Source of the DNA: Dicaeum eximium
Taxonomy: Eukaryota > Chordata > Aves > Passeriformes > Dicaeidae
Reading direction: 5' to 3'
Assembly (NCBI GenBank): GCA_013396995.1
Contig: VWZP01004509.1
Coordinates: forward strand, 248,636 to 312,635
DNA length: 64,000 nucleotides
The position numbers and the translations under genes were made by a program. Shown here piece by piece: positions 38,501-51,416 of the stretch. The first letter of the stretch is position 1, and the number at the start of each line of letters is the position of its first letter. Under the pieces are notes generated by a model that worked only from the letters and a program-made list of their open reading frames with translations, did no database searches and was not told the origin of the DNA.

Positions 38501-41500
38501 CAAGTACAAAGTAGCACATTCTGTTCAGAGTGAATACGCTTGCACATAACTAATGGAGACTTGCAAGATTTATGGGAGGGCACAAAACTGCTCCTTTCTG
38601 CGCTGATCTCACTGGATATAAAACTTTCTGTGAGTCCTATATCACGTAGAACATTTTTCTATTAGGTAAAGAAGCAGCTTGGCTGTAATAGAGATACATG
38701 TTTAACAATGCTGTGAGAATGGTAGGGTCAGGAATTTAAAAATAATTAGATCAATTAACTTATTAATTGTATTAAAAATTATACACCCTCTTTTTGCAAT
38801 TGGTGTTTACTTAGTGTCTCAGCTTCAGGATTAGAATAAAAATGCATTTGACTCTCAGAGTAACTGTTTAATTGTTCCATTTTTTGATTCAGTGAGCTGA
38901 CAGAAAACATGCACTCTATGGACAAGAGCAAGAAGACATGCAACAAAAGAACTAAGATAAATCCTTCTGGGAAAGATTGAAACAAAAATAGTAGATGTGG
39001 ATCTGGCAAAAGGCACCAATCAAGAAGAAAGAATTCAGCAAGAGATTCTGGCTGAAAACAGTTGCCATGGACAAGAGCTTTTGTATTAGCTCCAGGGGGT
39101 TTTGTATCTGCTCCATGTTTGGAGATGCAGTATTTTAGAGTGAAAAGAGATTACACCACATAAGAGGCAGGAAGCCAATTTTCCCCCCTTTTCCTCAGTG
39201 TAAATCCAGACCAGCTCATGAAAGATTTACAGTGATAGGCTGGCAAACAACATTTGATCCATAAATTAGGAGATATAAACCTGAGTTGAAGAAAGGAAGA
39301 AGGAGAGACATAGAACTGGAGTGTGTTCTAAAGGACAAAAATTAGTGAAAAAGGAAAAAACTATCAACTTTCAATAAACATAAATGTTAACTATCCCTAA
39401 AAATAATAAAAAAAAAACCCCATGCAGTACAATTTTGTGAAGTTTCTCAACACAGACTAACAGGTTATATGAATAGTTCTAAAGACCTAAAACAAACAAA
39501 AAAGAGCTTAAAAATCAATAATTTAGGATCTGTCCTGAAGAAAATGATTCTGTAGTCTACTTTGCAAATTTGCATCTCTTTTTTCTAGTGAATATTTCTT
39601 GATCTGTTTCTTCTTTCTTTCACTCATACCCCAATTTTTTCTCTCTCAAAGAGAAAAAAAGGGTAAATAGCATTGTAGGAGATACCTGAATAATTATGTT
39701 GACTGTACAGCAATTCTGTGGTTGCATTCCACCAAAATATTTCAATAGCACATTTAAGACATACAGGTGGGAACTAGAATCTTGTTTCTTAGCAAAAAAG
39801 ACAGAGCCAGGTTGCTGAGTAGCCCAAAACATAAATTAAGGTACACAATAGGTGCAGCAAATTAGCTTTTGCACTTTCTAAAATATTATGCTGTTTCCTC
39901 TGCCCTTACTACCCATCTCTAAATTATAGTAGCCTACATTTCTATAAAAAAAAAAAGCTACATAAGGTCTATTCTAGAGTAGTAAAAGGGTCAAACCCTT
40001 TGAACAGAGAGGCAGAGATTTACAGAAAAATATCTACTCTGCCTTTTGGTCTAGGGACATCTTCTTGGTAGGAGATATCTCCATGACTTACCATAGTTTC
40101 TTGGCAGTTCAATATTCATCTTAATATTCAGATTAAAGAAATATTAAGCATTATCAGAAAATCTCTTTTCTTATTATGAAAGAAGGTCACTTTTGTTATA
40201 AAATGTTAATAGGGTTTATTTAAATGTTGTTACATAAAAAGGAATGTGGAAAGGAAAAAAATGTCCATTTGGCACTGCACTTTAAGCTGATTTACAGTTG
40301 TTAATTGAATCTTTGTGTTTTCCTGACCATCTTTATACTTGTTTTGTCTTGGTTATATACTTCATTTCTAACTCACTGAAAAATTAGACCCCCAGGGGTC
40401 TGGTCTATAACTGAGGTTTTGGTAATACAGATATGGGTTCTAATAATGCTATCTTGTGTGATTATGTCAGTGATGTTGCTTTTAGTCATAAACAGATTTT
40501 TGAAAATGAATATGCAAATATATTCAAATAAATTATTTGTCTCCATTCAATCAGTCTGAAGAAACCACCTGAAGAGCCATAGTACCATTCATCCTCTATC
40601 CATACAAAAAAAAGCATATCAGTGACTGTAAATTTTATATTAATTTTGTGTGCATAGTACAATATTAATTATGAATATTTAGAATCAAAACAGTTCAACA
40701 TCAGAGGTTTTGACAAGATGTTTTGGCATCTGGATGTGTTCTGAGACATGGCTCTGGCTCCACTGCTCACTGTGTGTCCTAGGGCGTCAGGAGAAATACT
40801 CACACAAGACTCCAGTAATTTCAGGGAAATTACCAAATTATTTTGCCACAAAATTAAGATTACTGCATACTGTATCTGTTCCTACATAGGTTTCCTGTTG
40901 GTCATGAGATTTTCCTGATCCACACTGTAGTTGTGGCACTACAAGCAAGAGTAGGACTTCAGTGAAAACCTTTTTAAAGAGAATGACCTACTGATGACAC
41001 ATAAATAATGTTTAAAAGTAACGACATATTCTTGGTGCGTACACCAGTCTTCTATGTATTTAAACTTACTCACTTTTTAAACTATCCTGGAAATATAAAT
41101 GCAAAACATCTCCTTTTTTATGCTATTTGGTTTTGTATAACTGTACTTAACCCACTTGAGATATGAATTTTTCACTTTATTGAAAGCCATAAACATTCAA
41201 AAGTTAAAAAGGCCTAACCTCATGAAACAGTTTTCCAAATGTTCTGTCCATTCTTCACTTCAGCCCAGAAAGCTCACTTTTTCACGCTTTTGTCTCTAAC
41301 TTCAAGGCCTAAATCTTCCAGAGGGGGGAGTTTAGGGTAAAAATGACCAAAGTGAGGCTCGCAGCTTGGCCATCTGATTTTAAAAGCTGGATATCAAAGT
41401 AAAGCATAAAACACCATAGCTAAAATCACACAGCCTGATATAATAGACTTCCTTTATAACAGGTATTCTTTCAAATTATTAAATTAATTCAGTTTTGGGA

Positions 41501-44500
41501 ATTGAATTAAATCAAACTGCAAATTCCTTAGGGCATGGCACAATCCTTTTTCAATAGAACATTAATACAGAAGGGGCCCATTCCTAATTGGAATTCTTTA
41601 GTACTTTTGTAATATAAATAAAAAGCATAATCAGACTTGTACTAAGATAAAAAGAAACAAAAGGTCTTGTAAATACCACTGAATGTTCCTATTATCCTTG
41701 TGGCATTAAAAGTTCACTGCTTATTTTGTTACAGACCAATTAAAGGCAGGTAACTTTCAACACAAAGAAAAAGGAATGAAGAGTTTCTGTGTGCAGCTTC
41801 TCTTTCATGAAGCCAAGGACAAAAACAGGTAGCAGACCCGAACTGACTTTGAGAGGAACACATTAAAATCAGTCTGAAAGACTGTCTTGAAGAATTCTGA
41901 AACTTCACAGAACATAAGGGTAAGAGGATTTTTATTCATATAGTGTGCTAATTTTATTGAGGGAAATAATTCATATGGAAACAGTAACTCATTTTTCAAA
42001 GACCAGTGCTTAAGCAGTCAATGCCTGAGGAGGTAGGCACCTGTCAGACAGAAATGCTGGGATTAATATTTACAGACTGGAAGACAGGACAACATATTAG
42101 CTACTTCCCTACGAGAAGTGAATGAAAAAAGTCTTTTTCATTCTACACTCACTACAAATAAGACAAATCTATCCATCAAAGGATAGATTCATTGAGCATG
42201 GTTCTATCAGCTCTTTCCCTCTAACAGAGCTCTGGAATTTGTACTACAGGCAAGAGAAGGCATAGAAGGCATTCATTTATTTTCTAAACATAAGGCTATA
42301 AAAGTGGCAGTTTAGAAGCAGAAAAAAATATGCAAAGAAATGTTCTATCTCACTAATGTTAATGCATAACCAGCATTTACTTTATATACATAATGCAGTG
42401 AAAAATAAATTAGATGACAGATGTGTTCTCCCTTGCCCTTGTCAGTTGTACACAAACAATGAGTTCACAAACAACCTAAATCACTGGGAGATATGTGCTT
42501 TGGAAACACTGTGCACAGGTAGTTAATTATTCCTGTCAAAGAATAAAATGCAATTGCATTATTTATTTTGAAATTACAAACACAATAAACCATAAAATAA
42601 TCATTATTGACATAAAGATAACTCTGTGTTCATCTCCAGGAGTAATCAATAAATCCATGGACTCAGTAACTGATATTTCTTTATAAGTGAAAAGGAAGTG
42701 TCTAAGTGAAAAATATTTACAGAAAGTGTATGAATGCTGCTGAAATAAACCCCCAAAATTAATAATTATCTTCTATTTAACTAGACCCTCATGCAGGTAT
42801 ACCTAATACAAAAATATATTATGTTTTGCTATAACTCTCTTAGAGGTAGGCTTATCATTACTACAATAAATGCATCTGTTTCCCTGTCATAAAAAGAAAA
42901 ATACCACCTTTGGAATTGAGGTTAAAAAAAGTATTTTACACTCACATCTGTTTGATTTTCTAGTTCAGTACTAATTCTTCTCCTTTGTCAGAGCAATAGG
43001 CTCTCTTGAGGCCCTAGTACTTCAAGATAGTGATGCACCTTGCAGAGCATATCCTCCTTCCCACCATGATATTTAGATGATGTCACTTGATGGCAAACAG
43101 GGTACAGACCCTAGTTGGGAGGAAGGAAAAAGGAGAGAGACTTGGTGGTTTTTTACATCTAAGGAAACTTATACTCTGATATCAATCAAGATAAGAGAGA
43201 ATGCAGCAAAAAACATTTTTTCAGTTATGCTGTGTATTGGTCACTCTTTTAAGAAAACTGTCTATCCCATACATTACAGTCTGTGTCATCCCCTACTGCC
43301 AGAACACTGAGTGATGTACAGTACTGGATGAGAAAGGAACCAGTCTTTTCATTTTCTGAGTAAGTATTTTCAAAAAGATAGAAGTGGATGTTGAAAATTG
43401 AAATAGACATGCTGAAGAAATATGTGATTAATACATATGTCTTATAGATTCTTAGTTGCCAACCATCAATGCATAAATGTATGCTAAAGCATATGTATTT
43501 ACCAAATAATAAAAAAGAATATATTTCTACCATGGAGTGATTAGTATTCTAACCAATATTTTTCTAATTACAACAGTAGGAGGTTATAAATGGAAAAAAA
43601 GAATATATTACAGGTAGACAGACTTCACATATTGGTATTAGTGCTTAACACAAATTATATTTGCATCAGCTACTGTGGTTTAAAATGCCAGAATATCAGA
43701 GGAAGCAATTCTTTAGTAAGTAATTTACCTCAGCTTTGTCAGACGACCATTTCTCAGCAGAGATTTCTTTATGTAAAGCAGAGGCAAGAAAGATGGTAAA
43801 CAGAAGTGTGAATCATTCCTATGACATGTTCTGAGTTTTGCTGACTGGAAAGATCGGGTGTCTCCTTACATGCAGACTCCTCATACAAGGCTTACACAGT
43901 CTGGGGCTCAAAGTCCATCTCACTCCTTGCTACCCAAAGAAATGCACTTGCAAAAGCAATAGGAGCAGGGCACTATTGACCAAAATCACCACATAATCTA
44001 TTAACTCCATGGTACTGACTAAACTGTAATTCAAACTCCCTGTCCTGTAATGAAAGCCTTCCAATGAATTATCTCAAGTTATTAAAGCAGCTGTCTCTGT
44101 AAATACAGCAGTTATATTCCCCTGGGCCCATGATGAAACTGCTGAGTATTGGAGGAATTTGAAAAACAGTATTAAACTTGAAATGACTATCAGATTTATT
44201 TCATTTTAATTTTGTTTGGTATTATGGGGTGTTATATGAAGGAGATATGCGTGGGGACATGATGGTGATTTCTTTCCTTAAACATATCTAAAAAGTAACT
44301 GCACTTTGAATAGTCATAATTTTTCAGATAGTGCTTATTTAATAGCAATTAATCAATGTTTTCTGGTAATCAGAATATGGATTATTATTTTACACTTGTA
44401 AAAAATGAGAGTTTCTTCACCTTTGATAATGGACCGCTTGAGATTAATTTATTCATCTTTGCAGCAACAGAAACCCTGCGACATTTGTGATTATAAGAAC

Positions 44501-45180
44501 ACTTAGAAGTGAGATAATGATGAAGACATGGGTTTCAATAGATTTTACAGAATCCTGCAGCTCTCAGTAGCGTAAATGCATCATCCAAAATGCACCCCAC
44601 CAAGAAAAAAAAAAAGAACAGGATAATGAAAATGAAAAGAAAAGAAATAGCCATTTTTTATTTGTACTCTAAGTCTTAAACTTAGCCTCTGTACAGGTAA
44701 CACAAGACAGTAAATTGCTAGCATTGTTCTATTCAAAAAGACAACAGAAGAAAATGAAAGTAAAAAGAGTTCATAAGATTTTTAGAAAGAACCATGATCA
44801 CATGGCAGTTTAATAAGAAGTGGTCTTTAACTCTCATTTTACAACAAATCTCTGAGGAATAAATGTCTAAGAACTAAATGTGTTGATAAAGCAAGGGAGA
44901 ATTACAAACATATACAATATTGCTATGATATAACAGTTTCACAATATTAAGGTTGAGACTGTGTCTAATATTTTGTTTCATTATACCATAAAATCAATTT
45001 CCATGGGATTGGTCACAGCCTACTCTCACTCATATGAAAAATTAGTTCTCACTAAACAAAATTTTGTTTTATTGTCTTATCTATTTGACACATTTTAATA
45101 AAAATGCTGGTATAGTTTCACGGACTCCCTAGCTGACCTATCTTCATCTCCTATACATCTGTATTCAAAGAAAACCATCC

Positions 45181-45240
45181 CTTAAAAAACAAACAAACCA
45201 ACCTACCAAAACCAAAAATAAACACAACAACTAAACCAGT
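45181..45240. repeat. A/C-rich low-complexity tract
   Basis: Degenerate AAAC, CCAA and CAAC units over about 60 bp. Confidence 0.8.
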
Positions 45241-45301
45241 CTCAAAACAGGCTAATTCATTACTTCACATCCAAAAGGTAACATAAAGCTTTTACTTGTT
45301 T

Positions 45302-45783
45302 ACTTGCGAGGCCACATCAGGAATGCCCAGTGTGCAGCTCTGGGCTCCTCAGGCCACAAGAGACCTGGAGCTCCTGGGGCAGGTCCAGTGGGGGGCAACA
45401 AAGATGAGTAAGAGACTGAAGTATTACACTTATGAGGAAAGGCTGATGGAGCTGGGTCTGTCAGCCTGGAGACAAGTGTTAGAGGACCTCATAAAGAGAA
45501 TGGAGCAAGGCTCCTCTCAGTGGTGACAAGAGGCAAAGGGCAGAAACTGATGCACAAGAAGTTCTACCTGAACATGATTAACATCTTCTCTACTGTGTGG
45601 GTGATCCTGCATGGGTCTGATTGCCCTGGGAGGCTGTGGAGTCTCCCTCACTGGAGATATTCAGGAACCATCTGGACACAATCCTGTGCCCTGTGCTCTA
45701 GGATGACCCTGGATGAGCAAGGGGGTTGGACCAGATGACCACTGTGGTCCCTTCCAACCTCACTCATACCATGATTCTGTGAA
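45302..45783 (+). mobile_element. CR1 LINE fragment, 3' about 480 bp
   Basis: A well-ordered CR1 copy. The reading includes 'gcgaggccacatcaggaatg', 'ctctgggctcc', 'gctcctggggcaggtccag', 'gaggaaaggctgatggagct', 'ctgtcagcctggag', 'ggaggctgtggagtctcc', 'ttggaccagatgacca', 'cccttccaacctcac' and a tail 'atgattctgtgaa'. It covers the end of ORF2 and the 3' UTR. Two open frames inside (from 45,296 and 45,520) are relics of the element and not host genes. It is one of the least decayed CR1 copies here. Confidence 0.94.
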
Positions 45784-48700
45784 ATACATCTGAATCTATG
45801 TAAGATCCTTCACAATGCTCATCCATACATATGTTGGAGAATTATGTATTCTACTAGAAATCCTGGATATTGCATATAAACTGCATATGCATGACCAAAA
45901 AAATTATGAGAGTTTGGAGACATATTTTAAAGCAGAATATGAGTGGACTAAGTAATGACCTAATAATCCTAAAAAAGGTAAGTAAATACAATGCATAAGG
46001 CAAGTGGGAAGTGAATTATTTCATACAGAAAATAATAAACACACTGAAGAAACTGTCAAAATTGAAAGCCTGGATTTTGCCAGAAGATAGATGAATTTCA
46101 CACAATAAGCAGCAAAACTTTGAAGTGAATATATCAAAAAATTGTAAAGGGTGGAACAGCGATTCAAAAAAACATGTTCACTAAAGCGCAAAGTCTTCAA
46201 ACTCAGGCTAGAAAAAAAAAATATATATGTAAAAAAATAACTGCCTGTAATTCTGGTATTGCTGTTTTTTGCTAGAAGGGAAAGGCCTGGGAAATTTCCT
46301 ATTTGAAAATGAGCAAATGAACAAAATCTATGTTTTGATCATAGTGTTTGAAGTCTGAGTCCTAAGAAAAAATACCAGCAAATGTTCCACATGTTCAAAA
46401 AAGGAAAAAGATGGGATATTTTATTAATTTACAAAAGAGCTTCAATGATATTCAAAAGCCTGTGAATATGAACATTTTGAAGGCATTCATTAAGGAATTT
46501 AGGAATTTTTCACAAATATTAAGAGAAGAGGAAGATCCTGTGTTACAAAGAAGTGCATAAAAAGACCTCTACAAAGTTACCACAAATAAGCAAATCAATG
46601 AAAACTGAGATTGATCAAGAAACAAAACCACATATAAGAATAGGAAATTCAGCAGGTTACCATGAACACTGATACAAATAAGAGAATTCTTCATATAAAG
46701 TAGAGAAGAATAAAGAAAAAAAAGTTAGGCAGCTACATCTTAGGGCTAGTTAGAGATGTAAAATTCCAAAAAATAAATTAAAAGTATGGGTTTAATTTCC
46801 ACAGTGTGGAACCACAATCAGAAGTGTCCATCTCATTTAATGCACTCAAGGAAGTATTTGAAGTATATAGGAGTAAATGTCTCAAAACCTCGTTAATTAA
46901 ATATCAATAGAATGGTACTTGTGACTTATTATATGCAATATTAGGCATACCCTACCCCTCAGAACACACATCACTAACTGGAGTAACTGGTAAGACAGTA
47001 TAGTTAGAAGGCTTGGTTTTACATAAAAGACAGTTCTGTCTTTTAAAACACCTACTTCATACACACTGTAAATTACATTCCAGCTGTATTCAGGAGTCAT
47101 ATTTTGGAAAAGTAGCTATTATTTCATGGAAAATAATCAGCAGTGCTGCTAAGAATGGCATGCTGCACTCAGCTCCAGCTCTGGAAGAGCAAATGGTTGT
47201 GACAGCTTGTGGGGACATCAAAATCCTGCAAGCAGCCCCCCACTTGCACATCTGAAAGGGAGCAGCTGCACAGAAGGATGTGGTGGTGCCAGGTCACTGC
47301 AGCAGCAACATCAGAGAATAAAAGAGGGTAGACACCTGACCTAGGGCCGGGATGGGGTCCTCCAAGTTTAGGAAGACTGGCAGTGTCCCAGAGAGACTCT
47401 TTTTTTGTTGTCAGCTTTGCTTTTTTTTTTTTTTTTTTTTGTAGAAAATTATGGATTTCCCAGGGAAATTTACTGAAAAAGGTGTGAGGATGTAGGATTG
47501 AATCCAGTACTGAGATGTGCACTAACACATATGCAGAAACTGTACATAAATGCAAGTGTTAACAAAGATTAAATGGAAATACAAAGCATAGATTGGAATT
47601 AATAAGAAGTCTTACTTTAGGGACCCTTTTGAAAAAGTATATAGCACCAAATAAATAAATGAGACCATAACATTACTAACAAGGAGAATAAAAATGAAGG
47701 ACTTCATCTTCGGACTACAAAGCAGGGAAATTTGTGTGATTTCTTGCATGCTAATCTTGTGTTTGCAGAAAATATAGATAAGTTAAAAGAGTCACATGGC
47801 ACAATGTTTTTTTCTGGATGAAAAAGAAATTAAAGCAATTCAGAAATAAAAGAGAACTAATCTGTCAACTGAGAAATTATGTCCTTTCATCTTGTGTTTC
47901 ATTAGCAGGTCCCAAACTCCTACATACTACTGGTGACAATAAAGTGAATCCATACTTTATTATGTCAATTCCTTCTGTCCCTCCATTTCCTAGTCCTTTC
48001 CTGGTTTTGAAAATAAGTTAGTTGCTATTCAGTCACGCTTTGTAATTGTATAGTTACACAGATACAATGCTTTTCATGGCTGCATGGTTTTAACACAGCA
48101 GTTGAACACAATATCAGTGAGAAATAGAACACTATAATCATTGTGGTCTCATGTACAGTGTGAGAAATATATTGTCCCCATTCCCTCTTATAATGTAGAA
48201 TGAAATCAAACTGAGCCATTACCAGAGGCAAATAATGGGTTTGTAAAAATTGAAGTGGATGGATGAATTTTCCTTCCTTTTGCAGTAAGTTATGTCTACC
48301 AGAGGCACAAACATTTGCATTTTTATGAATATAGCCCATAACACTTTTTGAAAAATTAGGATTGGATTTCACCCATGTCATGATTTGAGCCTGTTAGCAA
48401 CATCCAGAGCAATATTTCTATTATGGTATACCTGTATGCTACTCCTCTTCCTGGGACACAGACAGAAAAGCAGACAAGGAGGAAGCTAACATGGAAAAAA
48501 GAGACCAATAGTATGCACAAGAAACATTTACCAGCTGGAAGAGGGTGCGTATTCAAATCAGCCACAGCACCTATGTTACAGGTAATATTCCAAAAACACA
48601 CTCCAGACAGAGCAAGCTATTGAATCATCTTTTCTAGAGAATTACACCATACAGTATCTTGCTACGTGAAAATCACATATATCTCCTTTCTTTTCTTTTT

Positions 48701-50171
48701 TTTTTGGTTCATTAAATCAATCAATCTGATGCAGTAAAACATCTTAATAGAGACTGAGCTCACACAGTTTAAAGTGGTACAATAGAAACCCCCTGCTGTT
48801 ACACAAGGATAAAGGCAATTATGGTTTTGAAGAAAATTATATAAGGACACATAAATTTTCATGACAACACTCCAGCATCCCACACACCCTAAGACATAGT
48901 AACTCATATTTTATCTTGTAACACTTTCAATGCCAAAGCTTTGAAAATTCCTCATGTCATGTCTAAAAGATGTAAAGTGGAATTTCAAGATGACATTTGA
49001 ACATTATTGTCATTTTTATTCTAGAAAAAAAGAATGTCAACAAAGTTGCAAGTCTGACATCTTGAACTTGTGATACATGCCTATGATAACTGAATTCAAA
49101 TTCATCCTCAGATTTTATAAGGATGTAAAAAAATACCTAGATTTTCCATAAGAAGACTACCTTTCTTCTTTTATGGATTGAGTTTCCCTATTACATTTTT
49201 TTTATAAACCTACCTTACCTATAGAAGAATTTCTCCTTTAGATTCTATTTGGTATTTATTGAAATAATTTGATCATTGTCATTAACTTCCATGGAAATTA
49301 AATTAGTTGCATTTAATTCATTTGCAAAGAATTGCACACTCGTATTTACAAAACCATCTGCATAAAAGTCCTAAAATCTACTAGCAAGAAATTTGTTTTC
49401 AAAATATATTTAAGCCTTTGGAGAAACAATTTCAAACACTGGCTTATGCAATATTTGTAATATCAGATAAGTCCTGAATCATAAAGTGGGGTATGAAGAG
49501 GGAGCAAGAAGTCAGAGGACTGGTGCCTTTGTACCACACATTTTATTCTTAGTGTAGACATGGTACAAATAACATGTTGCATCCTGAAGTTAAAGTCCCC
49601 AGTCTGCAGCTGGTAAGCTATGGGTGCATGAGTATTAGAGTTGTGCCTACTAATACTTTTTCTCACATATTTCTTAAACACTATTACACAGAGATCCCAA
49701 AATGACAATAATACTGAGTGCATGCTTCATAGCTTGCAAAGAACATATCTTCTTCTCATTTTTAGAACTCACAGAGAAAAAATAACTGTCTTAATACCAA
49801 TTTTTCTTTTGTGTTTTATGAATCAGATGAAGCACAAATACAGAAAGGCCAGATTTGTCTCATTCTCCAATATGAAGTAACATCAGGGATTAATTGAGTC
49901 CACCAACTACCTGCAACACAGATTTATTAGTCCTGCTGTGATTTTTTTTTAATATGCTTTCCTACAGTGTTAGCAAGTGAGTTGTTTAGTGTGGCTGCTG
50001 AGCTCTTGCCACAAAGATTTTGGATCCAGTTCCCAAACTGAAACAGAAAAATAAATGGTCCTTTGTTAAATGTTTGACCCATCAAAGTCTTTCTTTAGTC
50101 TTTTCACCAACAATATACCATAAAATAACCTGGCCTTTTTGCGTTAAATCTAGCCAGTGTTTCTTTAATAC
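45784..50171. other. unique AT-rich DNA with one poly-T tract
   Basis: About 4.4 kb. It contains an A-rich stretch near 46,210-46,240 and a 20-T run (listed separately). A GC-richer patch at 47,155-47,400 has a 128-codon minus-strand frame that runs through the poly-T and looks accidental. No repeat family or exon is recognised. Confidence 0.5.
47421..47440. repeat. homopolymer T20
   Basis: Twenty uninterrupted T residues, preceded by another T run at 47,400. On the minus strand this is an A tail, but the sequence next to it is not a recognisable mRNA or LINE 3' end. Confidence 0.92.
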
Positions 50172-50831
50172 TACACTGGGTTTGTGTGGAAAGGTTTTGG
50201 TAGCAGGGGGACTACACAGCTGGTTTCTGGAGAAGCTGCCAGAAGCTTCCTGTATGTCCAGTGAAGCCAATGTCACTTGTCTCCCAGAAAAACTCACTGC
50301 TGGCCAAGGCCAAGTCCATCAGTGAAGGTGGTAGCACCTCTGGGATAATGTATTTAAGGGAAAAGAAATTACTGTACCATAGCATTAGCAGCCAGAGAGA
50401 GGAGTGAGAATACATGGTAGATACAGCTCTGCAACCCAAGCCAGTGAAGGAAGAAGGGAAGAAGGTGCTCCAAGTGTGATGTGTCAATGTTATAAACTGA
50501 TCACAACCCCCGTGTCCCACCCTTATGTGCCACTGAAATGGGGAAGAGGTAGAGAATTCGGGAGAGAAAATAAGCTGGTGAAGAAGGGAGGAGTGGGAGG
50601 AAGATATTTAAAGATTTAGGTTTTATTTCTAGTTACCCTACTCTGATTTGATTGGTAATAAATTCAGTTAATTTCCCCAACTTAATCCTGTGTTGCCCAT
50701 GACAGTAACAGAGTGATCCTTATCTGAAGTGACAAGTCCTTCATTCTATTTTCTCTCCCTGTCCATGAGGAGGCAAGTGACATGGCAACTATGGTGGGAA
50801 TCTGGCATCCAGCCAGGGTTAACTCACCACA
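50172..50831 (+). mobile_element. solo LTR of an avian endogenous retrovirus (ERVL-like)
   Basis: About 660 bp match, in order, an avian LTR family that I recognise: 'ctgggtttgtgtggaaaggt', 'gctgccagaagcttcc', 'ggtggtagcacctctgggat', 'cagccagagagaggagtgag', 'ggtagagaattcgggag', 'ttaccctactctgatttga', and an end 'catccagccagggttaactc' followed by 'accaca'. A TATA-like GTATTTAA lies at 50,350 and a poly(A) signal AATAAA at 50,657-50,662. Flanking bases AATAC (50,167-50,171) and GATAC (50,832-50,836) look like a 5-bp target-site duplication with one change, as expected for ERVL. The middle of the LTR seems shorter than the full family, so an internal deletion is likely. No viral genes are attached, so it arose by LTR-LTR recombination. 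Confidence 0.88.
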
Positions 50832-51253
50832 GATACAGTGAAATATAACTGTGATAAATGAATTTTCATAATACAAATAGAGAGGAAATTACATTAAAAA
50901 ATGAAGATAATGGTCAGAGCAGATAAAAGGCAAACAACAAAATATAAAACAAATAGAAAACGCAGCTTAATTTCTCACCAACACAACAGCTTTTCCCAGA
51001 TGTCTCCTGGGTGTTTTGTTGTTTTTCTTTTTAACAAGATTCTTTCTGTGGAGTATTTCTGGTTGAATGGCATATACTGCACTTGAATGCTTAAAAGAAA
51101 TCTTAGCCAAACTCATACAAACAAGAAAACAAAGTCACAATCTGTGTCATAAATTAATTCTCTAGTTGCTCAACTTGAAGGTATGTCTTCCATTTATTGA
51201 CAAAACACATTTCCCAGTTATACCAGTTTCCCAGCTTCACAGATTTGTGAAAG
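50832..51253. other. unique AT-rich DNA
   Basis: About 420 bp between the LTR and the next CR1. Nothing is recognised. Confidence 0.6.
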
Positions 51254-51416
51254 ATCATAGAATCATAGAATGGCTGGCTTGGAAGGAACCTTAAAAACCG
51301 CCTAGTTCCAATCCTCCCTGCCATGGACAGGGGTGTCTTCCTCTAGACCAACTTGCACTAAGCCCCATCCAGCCTGGCCTTGAACAACTCCAGAGATCAG
51401 GAGTCTCTGGGCACTC
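51254..51416 (-). mobile_element. CR1 LINE 3' end, minus strand
   Basis: The plus strand reads the reverse complement of a CR1 tail: 'atcatagaatcatagaatgg', 'cttggaaggaacctt', 'ccctgccatggacagggg', 'agccccatccagcctggcct' and 'tgaacaactccag'. The element points left, with its 3' end at 51,254, and is truncated at about 51,416. Confidence 0.92.

Larger units (their letters stand above)
34199..45301. other. long repeat-poor unique DNA
   Basis: About 11 kb with no CR1 copy. It includes a 39-bp imperfect direct duplication (34,593-34,654), a GC-rich patch at 35,592-35,830, an exon-like segment at 38,811-38,915 (minus) and a GC-rich patch at 38,300-38,480 that could be an LTR piece. An A-rich tract lies at 45,181-45,240. 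None of these is firm enough to call a gene. Confidence 0.45.

Noticed and set aside
40790..40835. Strong minus-strand donor-like site 'ttgt|gtgagtat'
   Set aside because: No credible acceptor lies within exon distance upstream of it.
45296..45738. Two plus-strand open frames that look gene-like
   Set aside because: They lie wholly within a CR1 LINE copy and are remnants of its 3' region.
47169..47555. 128-codon minus-strand open frame
   Set aside because: It translates through the T20 homopolymer as a lysine run and has no other support.
47421..47555. Possible processed pseudogene (poly-A on minus strand)
   Set aside because: The sequence next to the A run is not recognisable as an mRNA end, with no AATAAA at the right distance.
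50020..50619. Open frames of about 70-100 codons on both strands
   Set aside because: They lie in or overlap the solo LTR, which is non-coding.
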